Positions 49,195 to 61,192 of a stretch of 64,000 nt of DNA are shown here, one piece after another. The notes below the pieces were generated by a model, which was given only the letters and a program-made list of their open reading frames with translations, was not told the origin of the DNA and did no database searches. How positions within the stretch are numbered: the first letter of the stretch is position 1; each line of letters begins with the position of its first letter. This stretch comes from Ashinkailepas kermadecensis (lineage: Eukaryota > Arthropoda > Thecostraca > Neolepadidae), in NCBI GenBank assembly GCA_034440615.1, contig JAOTOM010004361.1, positions 1-64,000 of the forward strand. The letters run 5' to 3'. The position numbers and the translations under genes are program-made.

Positions 49195-50225
49195 CGTATT
49201 GGGGCCTCCTTTGCAATCCTGGGGGCCTCCTTTGCAATCCTGAGGGCCTCCTTTGCAATCCTGGGGGCATCCTTTGTAATCCTGGGGGCCTCCTTTGCAA
49301 TCATGGGGGTTTCCTTTGCAATCCTGGGGCCTCCTTTGCAATCCTGGGGGCCTCCTTTACAATCCTGTGGGCTTCCTTCGCAATCCTGAGGGACTCCTTT
49401 GCAATCCTAGGGGCCTCCTGTGCAATCCGGGGGGCCTCCTTTGCAATCCTGGGGCCTCATTTGCAATCCTGGGGGCCTCCTTTTCAATCCTGGGGCCTCC
49501 TTTGTAATCCTGGGGGCCTCCTTTGTAATCCTGGAGGCCTCCTTTGCAATCATGTGGGCCTCCTTTGCAATCCTGGGGGCCTACTTTGCAATCCTGGGGC
49601 CTCCTTTGCAATCCTGGGGGCCTCCTTTGCATTCCCGGGGGCCTCCTTTGAAATCCTGGAGTCCTCCTTTGTAATCCTGGTGGCCTCCTTTGTAATCCTG
49701 GGGCCTCCTTTGCAATCCTGGGGTCTCCTTTGCAATCCTGGAGTCCTCCTTTGAAATCCTGGTGGTCTCTTTGTAATCCTGGGAGCCTCTTTTGCAATCC
49801 TGGGGCCTCCTTTGCAATCTTTGGGGACCCCTTTGCAATCCTGGGGGCCTCCTTTGTAATCCTGGAGGCCTCCTTTGCAATTGTGAGGGCCTCCTTTGCA
49901 TTCCTGGTGGTCTCCTTTGCAATCCTGGAGTCTTCCTTTGCAAACCTGGGGGCCTCCTTTGCAATCCTGGGGACCTCCATTGCAATCCTGGAGTCCTCCT
50001 TTGAAATCCTGGTGGCCTCCTTTGCAATCCTGGGAGCCTCTTTTGCAATCCTGGGGCCTCCTTTTCAATCCTGGGGGCCTCCTTTGCAATCCTGGGGGCC
50101 TCCTTTTCAATCCTGGGGGCCTCCTTTGTAATCCTGGAGGCCACCTTTGCAATCCTGGGGGCCTCCTTTGCAATCCTGGGGGCATCCTTTGCATTCCTGG
50201 GGGCCTCCGTGCCAATTGTTGGCAC
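49195..50225. repeat. 21-bp tandem array GGGGCCTCCTTTGCAATCCTG
   Basis: About 49 units, mostly 21 bp with occasional 20-bp units. Because 21 is divisible by three and the unit lacks stops, frames stay open on both strands: up to 221 codons on the minus strand (RPPGLQR heptads) and 133 on the plus strand (LLCNPGG heptads). One-base unit losses switch the frame without creating stops, so openness is not evidence of a protein. Confidence 0.95.
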
Positions 50226-50470
50226 TCTTGTGATTTCTGGGGCCTCCTATCCTCTCCTAGGTGACTCCTTCTTCAAATTAGGGGCCTCCTCTCACGTCTT
50301 GGAGGCCTCCTCTCGTGTCTCGTCGGCCTCATTGCTCACTTTTTTCCTGTGCATTTCCGGATAGGGGCCTCCTCAAATTTCAGGGGGGCGGCGCCCCCCC
50401 CCCCTGTTTGACGGCAGGGGGCGACTGCCCCCCCCCCTGCCCTCCCGGTGGCGACGCCCTTGCATCAACC

Positions 50471-52177
50471 TGATTTCTCTGATCAAATTGTTCTGTAGCA
50501 AAATTAAAAAAGTACAAGAGATTTGTGAGACACGATCGCCCTTTTCTAAACCCATGTTGAGTATCTTGAATCACTTTGTTTCCTTCCAGAAAACTAACTA
50601 TTTTATCCTTGATAATTGATTCAAGTACCTTGCAGACTAGTGATGTGAGGCTTACTGGCCTATAGTTGTCAACTTTCCCTCTTTCTCCTTTCTTGAAAAT
50701 AGGAACTACATTTGCCCTTTTCCAATCGGTTGGAATTTCATTTTGTGAAACTGATCACAAAATATTATACTGAGTGGAATTGCCAATTCTTTTTCAGCTT
50801 CCCGCATTACCCTAGCATAAATTCCATCAGGTCCTGCTGCCTTATTTGGCTTTATTTTCCTGACATAATTCAAAACAACATCACTGTCAATAAAATCAAC
50901 ATCATGTAACTGATCACCTGTCGCTGAGCTGTGGTTCACAGTTGGCAGATTAGTCACATCCTCCAATGTAAGCACTGATTTAAACTGCTTGCTCAATTCC
51001 TCAACCATCTCACCATCCTCACTCAATATAATCCCATTTACTTCCAGTGGACCAATTGTGCTTGAAACTTTACTTAGCTTGTAGAAACTAAAGAACTTTT
51101 TACTGTCCCCATTACAGTTCCTAGCCAAATCCAATTCTTTTGCTCGCTTTGCTGCTCTGGTTTTCTGCTTCACAGCGTCTCTAGCTTTTTGATACAACCT
51201 TAGATTTGAAGCTATATTTGAAGCTTCCTTAAATACTCTAAATGCATCTTTCTTAGCCTTAATTGCTTTTGTCAAATCTGGTGTAAGCCATGCTGGCTTA
51301 CCTACTCTTCTTTTGCGCCTTTGCTTTTGGGGACATGTCTAATCTGAATTTCTCTCAAGTAAGATTTGAACTTTTCCCACATTTCACAGGCATTTAAATC
51401 GGAGAATTCTTCTTCCCATTTTATGGCACTTAAAGCCGCTCTCATGCAGTCAAAGTCTGCCCCGTTAAAATTTGGAACCTTTGCCAAATTATCCTTGATT
51501 GTCCCTGCTACATGTGCCTTGAATCTCACTATGTTATGGTCACTTCTTCCCAGAGTTTCTCCTACAGTCAAGTCTTGAACTAAATCACTTAAATCCGAGA
51601 AGACAAGGTCCAAGAATGAGCCCTGCCTAGTTGGTTCTGTTACAAACTGGTGTAAGAACAGGTCTTCTTCAAGGCATTTCCTAAACAGTTTACATGCTGG
51701 GGAGCCAACACCAACATTTTCATATCCTTTTAGATTAAAGTCACCAAGAATAAGGCATTTCCTCTGAAAGTTTCCACTGATTTCCTCACAAATCACCTTA
51801 TCAAGCTCCAGTTGCTGAGAATGTGGCAAGGTTCCTGATCGGTACAAAGCTCCTATTCTCAGTTTATTGCTGTCGCCTTTTCCCACAGAAACATCAAGCC
51901 AAATGGACTCCACAGACACCATTTTTACCCTATCTGCTACTTTTTGAGAACTGATTAAGCTATTCACATAGAGCATTACACCACCCCCTTTCACTGCTGG
52001 ACCCCTAGTGCATGAAAACATATTGTATCCCTGGATCTCATAGTCCTGCAAGTTATCCCCAAAATACCCCTCACTGACTCATGCCTCAGTAATGCAAACA
52101 AAATCTGGTTCCTCATCAGCAACATAACACTTGAACTCGTCAAATTTGGATCGAATACTCTGAGCATTGAGCATCAT
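50471..52177 (-). pseudogene. CR1 copy C ORF2, 5' segment
   Basis: From the ATG at 52177: endonuclease (with a TGA replacing Trp in ITEAWVSE near 52079), GDFNLKGYEN, GRSDHNIV, a one-base loss at about 51330, the basic linker, then RT fingers to DTQHGFRKGRSCLTNLL. It ends at the hAT-like insertion. Another frameshift lies near 50755. Confidence 0.88.
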
Positions 52178-52372
52178 ACACTTAAGAAATGTTCCATTAG
52201 CATCTTTGGTTGTTTCATGCTGAGTAGCTCTATCATCTCTGGATGAGCTACCACTCTGCCCCCTTGATCTACTGCCATCCCTATTTGCTGACTGAGGTTC
52301 TATTGCCTATGCTGTCACTATTGGCATATTCATGAGATGGTAATGCCACTTCTTCCCTCCCCACCCCATTAT

Positions 52373-53315
52373 CTAGTTTCCCTGAAGGACATGTTCATAC
52401 ACTTTACTTAACACTTGCACCCCCTTCTCGGAGAAGTGCAGGCCATCCCTTTGATATAGGTCCCATGAACCATAAAACCTGCACCACTTGTCAACAAAGG
52501 TCAAACCTAACTCATTGCAGAGCCTACCCACCCTGGCATTGGCTGCCGGTGCCCTAGAGCTCCACTCAGGGGAGACTTCAGCCCTGGGCAGAATAGCCGT
52601 CACAATAACTCTGCTTTTGCTCTGCTTCAGGGTGGCCAGAAGGGCCCTGTGGTCCTGCAGCAGCTCCTCACTCCTAGCAGGACCTACGTCGTTCACTCCT
52701 ACCTGCACTATAACTGTACTAAACTGGTCCTCACTGGTGGCCTGTGCCACCACTGGGACCAGGTCTCTAACCTTGGCACCAGGCCTGGTGATGCACCTCC
52801 TGCCTCTCCTACCTTTACAGAAAACTATCTAAATGCCGCACACGAGAGCCTCCTACCACCAGCACAGTCTCCTTGCTATTATCCTTAGGGCAGTCCTCCA
52901 AAGCCAGAAACCTATCTGAAGTTGCTATGCCTGCCTGTGGAGCTGCTTGGCTAGGTTTACTCCCACTCCTACCACCTGCCACTTGCCATTCACTGCCCCC
53001 TTTCTTAGGCTCGCACCTCCAAATCCTCCACCCCCTGACATTAAACCACTGCCCCTGTGAGCTACAACTAGAAATCTTCTGTTCACTAAGAGCACTTCTC
53101 TCTACAGATATCCCTGCCACCTCCACAGCATGAGAAGTCTCAGTTGCCTGGTGGCCTGCGACCACCTGGGCATAGGATGCCCCAGCTACAGACTGACCGG
53201 TACATGATTCCTTTTCTTGTGTACCCTTTGCAACCAGGGTAGCCCTGAGCTTGGAAAGCTCTGCCTTAAGGGCCCTAACCTCCTTCTCTAGTGCCTGCAT
53301 CCTGGTTGAAGCCAT
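52373..53315 (-). pseudogene. CR1 copy C ORF1 (coiled-coil start + SGNH esterase-like)
   Basis: It starts MASTRMQALEKEVRALKAEL, a heptad-like charged helix likely to multimerise. A low-complexity region (AGASYAQVVAGHQ) follows, then LVVGGSRVRHLD (SGNH block I position), VQVGVNDVG (block III) and DGLHFSEKG (block V). A small deletion near 52820 shifts the frame, separating a 166-codon N-terminal part from a 126-codon C-terminal part. The ATG at 53315 is the only copy of the ORF1 start in this window. Confidence 0.83.
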
Positions 53316-53806
53316 CCTAAAAGCTGCAGCTTATTTCTAGATTTAGATTGAAAAGTAACTTGCTGCAAAATGATATAACAAAATAACAGAGGAGATAAAA
53401 ATAACTGACAAAGCTTAGGTGTATGCTAGTTCCTATCTATGCAGCACTGACAAGGTAATGGTTGTGCTGAAAATTGATGGAGGTTTCTAAAGAAAGAAGA
53501 AAGCACTCGCTAAACAGCTGCCAAAAATGTAATAAATAGCTGAAAACACTGACACACTAGACAAAGACAGACGGTAACACAACGACAAAATGGCGCTTGG
53601 CAGCCTCACTAGGTTAAAATAGTCTAATCTACTTGTTAAAAAATGTTTATTAGATAAAAACTATGCCAATATATGCACAGAAGTAACTGCTAAATAACTA
53701 TATGCAGTTTAATACTGCCCTTTTCTGCAACGACTTATCTGGTACGTAGGAGCTCCACAACGACGTGTTTCCACCTTGACACCTGGCGGCTTGGGCAATG
53801 TGGGCA
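53316..53806 (-). other. CR1 copy C 5' UTR
   Basis: About 490 bp between the ORF1 ATG and the point where the 90-bp satellite resumes. It is present only in this copy and probably contains the internal promoter; no specific box can be named. Confidence 0.6.
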
Positions 53807-53998
53807 AGGAGCCGTATGTGAGGTTCGTGGTGGCTGTATGCCTGTCTCTGACTGGACGTGCACTATGTACTTAGCGCCAGACGAGACTGCCGTGGAGGAG
53901 CCGTATGTGAGGTTCGTGGCGGCTGTATACCTGTCTCTGACTGGACGTGCACTATGTACTTACGCGCCACACGGACTGCCATGGAGGAGCCGATTGAC
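53807..53998. repeat. 90-bp satellite array, right part
   Basis: About two more units of the array interrupted at 42294, with the same phase landmarks (CTGACTGGACGTGCACTATG at about 53848 and 53937). It is continuous with the left part once CR1 copy C is removed. Confidence 0.9.
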
Positions 53999-54620
53999 TT
54001 CCCGGCTTCGGGTCCGTCATGCAAGTGGTCGAAGCTCCGACAGCGCTGGACCATGGCAGCGACGATGTTCGAACAGTTCCCATGACAACACCCACACCGA
54101 CACAGTTCGTGGAGCCTCACTCTAGACCCCAACCCCTCCCCCTAGGGCATGGTTACTTCACGACTGCGTGGCTATGAACGTAGCAGTTAACAGGGTAGGT
54201 AGGTCGACTACTCTGGAATTATCTGAATATTGCACATCAATCACTTGTGCAGTCATCATATCGCGCAATTTCATTCGCAAGAATCGACAGACACTTCACA
54301 TGCTTTTCAACATTTTGAGTTCGAGTGAATTGCGTAAAGCACACAAGCAAAGTATTCTGAAATATTGAATTTGTTCATTGCTTTAATCCCCTTCCGGAAC
54401 AAAGGTGTATGGCTAGCTTGCGAACAGAAATGTTTTTACATAAATGCCAGTAATTTTTAACGCAGGCTATAATAAATGCATAAGAGAGCAAATCAGCCGA
54501 CTTGAGATTGAAGACGTTGCTACTTTAACATAATGCCTTGAAAATGAATTGCTATAGTTCATAGATTTTCAGAACCATTTGGGGATATTGACGTTCCCCG
54601 TCATTTCGGTCAGATCCTCA
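53999..54620. other. Unannotated stretch
   Basis: No recognisable gene or repeat beyond the end of the satellite array. Confidence 0.45.
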
Positions 54621-55194
54621 CACCCCGTCTCAGGGGTCATTATATACTTAGCCTAATCTCCACACTAAGCGTCACACTAGCACGAAGGTGTCATCGCAAA
54701 ACGCTCGACGAGTAGGGCCAGAAATCACTCCCAATATTCGTTCACTTCAAAAAGTGACATCACAGTTTGGGGTTAATGTGGTCACGATTGACGCCTTTTT
54801 TGGGGGGACTTGGGAAATTCATTTTGAAGAGGATTTTAAAACCAAAACTGATTTGGAATCAGCAAAGAAACGCCAATTGAACCGTGGTCCCAAAATATTA
54901 TCCCACCCAAAGATAAAAACGTACTTTCTAATGCTGCCAAGTTGTCAGTTTTCGATATTTCAATTTGTTTTGGTCTAATGGGTAGAATACACGTATAACT
55001 GGAGGTGACCTCACTTGACCCTGATTAACTCGCTGAACGTGAATGATCTGACCTAAAAATTTTCCCACCACATGCCAAATTAATGTGGAAAAATAGATGT
55101 GAAATTCTGCAGCGCTGCCGCGCGCCGTTTTTTCACTGTTCGCGTTAGGCCTTATGGGGTGGGGTTGTAAAAAGATATATGCCCCCGAGACGGA
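54621..55194. mobile_element. Possible non-autonomous DNA element with inverted ends
   Basis: CCCCGTCTCAGGGGTCATTATA at the left and CCGTCTCGGGGGCATATAT (complement) at the right form imperfect inverted repeats about 575 bp apart. A 96-codon frame at 54688-54978 lies inside but has no recognisable domain. No target duplication was established. Confidence 0.4.
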
Positions 55195-55344
55195 GCGGGC
55201 TGATCAAAACTTACTTCTAGCCTTTGTCTTTTGGTGGTCGACCCTGGCTATCTTTGTTCTATAACTTGAACTAATGAAGTATACTCGCCGAATACAAGCA
55301 CCCTTAGGTGACAAAAAGTGATTCCCACCTCCAAAATCCGTGTC

Positions 55345-55760
<416 letters not shown>

Positions 55761-55799
55761 CTCAAGGATGTTCCCTGAGTTCAATTTGGCAACAAGGAT

Positions 55800-56140
55800 T
55801 TGTGCAATATATTACCCTCCATAATATAGGAGTCGACTAATATGGAGTAATAATTATGTATCGATTTAATGTAATTTTCAGGATTTTTGCAGGTATCTCA
55901 ACACAAAACATGAACACAGCGACGGAATATATGTCGACTCTAGGTCATTATCAACAATGCCATTTTCATAAATCTCTTTCTCATATTTCGTTAGGGCAAG
56001 GACGCGTGTGGAATGTGCTATGTATTCCAAAACACATGAGATTGGACATATGCAACAGATACCACCTAGATAGAGATATAATGAGTAGGTACGGACATAT
56101 CTGCAGTTGATATGTTCACACGCAACATGCTGTGTGGTCA
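55800..56140 (-). repeat. Dispersed repeat R2, uninterrupted copy
   Basis: In reverse orientation it contains, contiguously, the pieces found at 21958-22012 and 24355-24860, including GATATGTCCGTACCTACTC across the foldback insertion site. Landmarks: TTGCCCTAACGAAATATGAG, TTGTTGATAATGACC, GATACCTGCAAAAATC. It serves as the empty site for the foldback element. Confidence 0.8.
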
Positions 56141-56194
56141 ATTCCCAAGCATATCGGAAGTGGTGACTACATCATATTCAAGCATACACTACTC

Positions 56195-56375
56195 GGGTAC
56201 AATGTATCAATTCTGGGTATGCACACTGCTTCATGTGCAATGTCTCAATGCTGGGACATTGCTCTGGGTGCAATGTCTCAGTGCTGGGACACTGCTCTGG
56301 GCGCAATATATCAGTGCTGGGTATGTACACTGCTCTGGGTACAATGTTTCACTGCTGGGTTTATACACCCATGTG
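56195..56375. repeat. ~33-36-bp tandem repeat (CAATGTCTCAGTGCTGGG)
   Basis: About five units with the core CAATGTYTCARTGCTGGG and GCTCTGGGTA, directly preceding the 27-bp array. Confidence 0.85.
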
Positions 56376-56395
56376 GCACTAAGAGCGTTGCGTTG

Positions 56396-57337
56396 GCTGT
56401 GGCTGTCGTCCATCATGACGCCCTGTGGGCTGTCGTCCGTCATGACGCCCTGTGGGCTGTCGTCTGTCATGACGCCCTGTGGGCTGTCGTTCGTCATGAC
56501 GGCCTGTGGGCTGTCGTCCGCCATGACGCCCTGTGGGCTGTCGTCCGTCATGACGCCATGTGGGCTGTCGTCTGTCAAGACGCCCTGTGGGCTGTCGTCT
56601 GTCATGACGCCATGTGGGCTGTCGTTCGTCATGACGGCCTGTGGGCTGTCGTCCGCCATGACGCCCTGTGGGCTGTCGTCCGCCATGACGCCATTGGGCT
56701 GTCGTCTGTCAAGACGCCCTGTGGGCTGTCGTCCGTCATGACGCCTGTGGGCTGTCGTCCACCTGACGCCCTGTGGGCTGTCGTCTGTCATGACGCCCTG
56801 TGGGCTGTCGTCCGTCATGACGCCCTGTCGGCTGTCGTCCGTCATGACGCCATGTGGGCTGTCGTCCGTCATGACGCCATGTGGACTGTCGTCTGTCATG
56901 ACGCCCTGTCGGCTGTCGTCCGTCATGACGCCATGTGGGCTGTCGTCCGTCATGACGCCATGTGGGCTGTCGTCCGCCATGACGCCCTGTGGGCTGTCGT
57001 CCGTCATGACGCCTGTGGGCTGTCGTTTGTCAAGACGCCCTGTGGGCTGTCGTTCGTCATGACGTCCTGTGGGCTGTCGTCCGTCATGACGCCCTGTGGG
57101 CTGTCGTCCGTCATGACGCCCTGTGGGCTGTCGTCCGTCATGACGCCCTGTGGGCTGTCGTCCGTCATGACGCCCTGTGGGCTGTCGTCCGTCATGACGC
57201 CCTGTGGGCTGTCGTCCGTCATGACGCCCTGTGGGCTGTCGTCCGTCATGACGCCCTGTGGGCTGTCGTCCGCCATGACGCCCTGTGGGCTGTCGTCCGT
57301 CATGACGCCCTGTGGGCTGTCGTCCGTCATGACGAAC
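56396..57337. repeat. 27-bp tandem array GTCATGACGCCCTGTGGGCTGTCGTCC-type
   Basis: About 34 units with core CATGACGCCCTGTGGGCTGT. Units to the left are variable (TCTGTCAAGACG, GCCATGTGG, CCTGTCGG, short units of 25-26 bp). The roughly ten units from about 57065 to 57337 are nearly identical. The unit lacks stops in several frames on both strands, giving frames of up to 418 codons (plus) and 258 codons (minus), which change frame at short units. I do not call a gene. Confidence 0.95.
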
Positions 57338-59080
57338 TGTAGGCCTGGACGGTCTCGTTCATCTAGGACATCTGCGAAGATGATGTGATGCAGTCACTTC
57401 AAATATTCAAATATATGCCGTTATAACTTCTTTCAATGTGGTGAAGGGAAGCAGCGACACAAGGCGATACAGGATGTGCTGTGAATACCTTAATTTTTAC
57501 CTAGTATTTATCCAGGAAAATGTAGCATCAGTCCGTCAACATATTGGTCAAATTATCCGCGTAGTTCTACAGCAGATCAGCATTTCCACTCACAAAACTC
57601 TTGTGTATACCAGTTTTACATTTGTTAAACCTAACAGGCGAAGCACGCACGCAAGAAACCAGATTGCATATATGTCAAAGCGCATCGCCATGTTGGTGTG
57701 CAACTGCGGAGCTGCGGAGTGTGTGGAACGCAACGGACGCACAATCAAAGTGACTATATGCAACCGAGGTCATCATTGTAGAACCCACAGCCGTGTAATC
57801 ACAGGAGTGCCCAAGGAGCCACACCACCTCTCGCGCAAGGCTAGAAAAGCGCCGTCCTAGCGACAGCATCGGCGACCAGATGCTGGCTCACCAGGCTTCA
57901 GTGGCTACTGAAGCAATACTTTTCTTTTGATACGTCCGTCACGATTTTAGCGATAAAGGACATATTTGGTCGATATATAAGTAATTTGTATTGAGCAGCA
58001 CGGATCTTTTTCAGATCAAAAGTATACTTGGAACGTACCGCTAATTCTACCAAATATACCGTTCCTCTAAGCTGCCATTTTTATACTAGAACCTCCCGTC
58101 GGCACAGGAAGGCGCTTTCCCGACAACCACAATGCTAAGCCAATGGCATACCGTGGTCGCCAAAAGCGCCGACGAGACGCCGAGCAAATGGTTGTCGTGG
58201 TCGTCGCCTAGAAATATAGTTATAAATATGGAATTGGAAATCATGCAACACTTGGTGACTTGTCGTTCGTTCGAAAATCGGTTTATGGGTAATTGTGCCC
58301 AATCGTGGTGGTGAATATTCGTCGTGGTGAATATACGTATTTTTGGGAATTGATTGCTGAGCTGCCTTAATTAATATTGTCACTTCCGAGGTAGGTGCCT
58401 AGTTACATATCAAGGCGTGGACTATTTGTAAAAGATGAAAGCCAGCGAAAGGTTAAGAGAATGACAGGAGAAGGCTGCAAGCCGAAAAAAATAATAGTAA
58501 GGGGAAGCGTTTTATTGCCACAGTGGATGTTCGTGTTCAGGAACCGAGCAGAACATTCACAAGCACACCAAGAACAAACATGAGGATCATGAAGCATTTA
58601 ATATATTTACCGGGAGCCAGTTTGCTCCGGGATGTCGGATGTCAAATTGGATAACAACAATGCAGGAAGGTATTTGATGCTCCTGTGTAGGTAGTTAGGT
58701 ACCTAGGTATGTACTTAGGTGGATAGGTACCTAAGTAAGTACATTCCTAGGTCCAAGGATATGGCCATGGGTAGCAGTGATCAGAGTGTAAATGTTGGTA
58801 GGTTGGTAACTATTTACTTAAGGTATGGCATTTCAAAACATAAATATTGTAAAAACATGTTATGTGACAGGATTAAGATGATGTGGGATGTGGCCTACCT
58901 AGCCACTTATTACGAGCACAAATGCATAGGCACTTTCCAGTTGGTATGCAAAATAATACCAAAATATTGGTATTTGAGTGGGGTGACATAATGAAGAATA
59001 ATGTAAAATGTCAAATAATGTCTAATGTAACCTTGGGAAATTTTGAATGCTTCAGACCTGATGTGTCATTGCAGGCTTAG
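57338..59080. other. Unannotated stretch
   Basis: No gene recognised. A 140-codon frame at 57438-57860 has no known domain. A TAGGTACC-type simple repeat lies at about 58686-58752. Confidence 0.45.
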
Positions 59081-60010
59081 CATTCTAACCTAGCCATTTT
59101 CTTTCTTAAAGGAATATAGCAGAGCTGAATGTTCTTTCTTCGGAATAAGAGAAGCCAAAGTTCTTCGACACAAATAAAAAGCAAAAATTAATTTAGTTGC
59201 ATTTTGAAAAGGAATGAATGGTCCCATTGTCGTAAAAATGTTCAAAAACATCATCTCACAATATTGTGTATTATTGCACTTTAAGGTATCCAAGAGACAA
59301 GTTTTACACACAATTTACCCCCATGAAGCAAAAATGTGGTTGGGTCTGGTTATGTTAGGTTAGGCTAGGCTTTTCTCTTCAGTTGGAAAAATACTTCCCA
59401 ATTTTGGTTGATATTTTTTGTGAACAAAAAAGTGTTGTTTTCTTCAAAACAGATTAAATTTAATCTCTAACCTAGTTAACTAGGTTATGCGATGTAAGGT
59501 TTTATATTTGAAAATGGTACAAAAGGAAATTGAAAATTTTGCATTTCGAAGAAATGTATTTTCCTGCATGCAAGTTTGGGTTAAGTTGTGCTAAATTTGT
59601 TATTTCTTTTGAATATTATTTTTATGCTATGTTATCAAGATTCCAGCCTTTTTGGGTGATATCTTGCCTTTCAACTGAAAAATATACATTTGCAAAGGAA
59701 ATGAGTGGTTACACAATTCCATCCACCTACATAAACATTGCATTGAAAAAATTAATTCCAAGAATTATAAATGTACCCAAAAGTGCAATTTAATACAAAT
59801 TGTGTTCTTCAAATACCATAATTATTCAACTCAAAGACCAATTTTAGGTGTTCTTTCGCCTGTCAACTGAAAAAAAAATAATCTTCAGAGAAAATGAGTG
59901 GCCACATCATGTTAACCATGTTCATAAACCATTGGAAAAGTAAGTCCAAGAATTAAAAATCCCTGAAGTCATAAATTTACCACCTTTTGCGGCAAGAAGA
60001 TTCATGTAAA
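59081..60010 (+). repeat. Dispersed repeat R1, copy c with duplicated 3' modules
   Basis: The main copy at 59265-59800 shares landmarks with 20055-20690 and 20895-21420 (TATTATTGCACTTTAAGGTATC, TTTTACACACAATTTA, GGTTATGTTAGGTTAGGCTAGG, TTTTTATGCTATGTTA, GAAATGAGTGGT). The 3' module (ATGAGTGGYC...CATAAAC...TCCAAGAATTA) recurs at about 59205-59260 and 59820-60000, indicating a modular tandem structure. Confidence 0.58.
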
Positions 60011-61192
60011 ATTTGTAGTTAATTAAATTTAAAATGGTAGCCTAGGATATCCTATCCTAACACCTGCTTTACAGGTGAAAACATCTGATTACTGATTAGC
60101 ATATCTTGTATGCAGTCCAACCTGCAAATTACTGAAGTTCCCAAGATGGCAAGTGGAAAAGTTGAAGTAAAGATATATGGAAGAACATTGAAATATAGAA
60201 CTGCTACCGATATCAGTCTTATTGCTTTGCTTTTCTTTGCCATCCAGCTTTCCACACCAGAATTTGATGAGCCATCTCCAATGTTTTGTTAAAGAATATG
60301 CTGCAATGCTAATATGCATGACAATTGCAGCACAATGCTATTACTTTTCTTTGGATCCTATTACTTTTCTTTGGGCTTCATCCATATATCTAGAATACTA
60401 TATGATGTTTCTAGGATAGATGCCGTTTTTCTACTCTGGCCAGGATATCGGTCTTCAGCATCCTAATCTAGTGAAAAATGAATACATGCATATTATTACG
60501 TCAGATTTGAAACTATAATAATTGTGCCAGAACTTTGGGGCACTATAGAAACATTATGGAACATGTGCAGATGTGTTGAATTATGCTTGAAGAAATTATG
60601 TGTAGTTCAAGCATCCTCTTTGCAAAATGTCCCTGGATATGCCAAAATGTCGCTGCAAAATGTCCACCATTATTTCTTCTTCTTTTCTGGAACTATGCGC
60701 TATATGTCCATAATAATATGTATTTTTTTAATTTCGTTCAACGTATGACAAAAAATGAAAACGGGTAAAGTTTGGATAATACATTTCCCTTCAATAGAGC
60801 TGTCATCAGCCGTAACATATTTTTACATATGCAGTATGTTTGGTTCTGTATGCCAAAATTCAGGTGCAATTCTTCAGTTTCGAAACGAGGAATGTTGAGC
60901 ATGGAACAATTTGTTTTTACTGCTGCATTTCGAGAGCACAATGTTTGACATTCCATTCCAAAATTGCAATATTTTTTTTGCTGAACCATGAACTCCTTTT
61001 TGTATTTGTCCAGTCAGCTTGGGCATGTTTATAAAACAGGATGTAATATATTTCGGAACCTCCCGAGCAGGGTTTTTCAGTTTCCGTCACAGAAGTGCAC
61101 TAATGTGCAGCACAAACTATCATCACGAGCATACACGATAACAACGAGTGGCATCACAGTGCTGATGTAAGCGATGTTCCGGAGGCCGGAGG
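60011..61192. other. Unannotated stretch
   Basis: No domain-bearing frame or clear repeat. The part just left of 61193 may include the 3' UTR of the LINE on the minus strand. Confidence 0.45.

Larger units (their letters stand above)
44643..50462. mobile_element. hAT-like element 2, 5.8 kb, filled with minisatellites
   Basis: The termini are inverted repeats: CAGTGGCGTCGCCAC at the left and, on the complement, CAAGGGCGTCGCCAC at the right. The 8-mer CATCAACC flanks it (44635-44642 and 50463-50470), and CR1 copies A and B have the uninterrupted site. The interior has no transposase. It holds unique AT-rich sequence (about 44720-46400, with a segment at 45735-46035 related to hAT-like element 1), a degenerate ~25-30-bp repeat (46400-48250), a ~30-bp CCTCCT-rich repeat (48250-49190), a 21-bp array (49195-50225) and a return to ~30-bp units. 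The string GATAGGGG(G)CCTCCT lies near both ends. Confidence 0.82.
42295..53806 (-). mobile_element. CR1-like retrotransposon, copy C (full length, twice interrupted)
   Basis: On the minus strand, starting from 53806: 5' UTR of ~490 bp (53806-53316), ORF1 (53315-52373), ORF2 (from 52177) and a 3' end with two TTTATGTC octamers at 42295-42312. It sits inside the 90-bp satellite with AGGA on both sides (42291-42294 and 53807-53810). Removing the two hAT-like insertions and one copy of each target duplication leaves about 4.5 kb, which is the only full-length copy of this family here. It also has frameshifts and a stop, so it is not intact. Confidence 0.88.

Noticed and set aside
49357..50225. 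Three overlapping 207-221-codon minus-strand frames in the 21-bp array
   Set aside because: All frames are open simultaneously; this is the stop-free 21-bp unit, not a coding signal.
49195..50225. CRISPR-like regular repeats
   Set aside because: Units are contiguous without unique spacers, and the context is eukaryotic.
56132..57388. 418-codon frame across the 27-bp array as a repetitive protein gene
   Set aside because: It is open only because the unit has no stops. It changes frame at short units, and the opposite strand is equally open. No domain, signal peptide or splice context.
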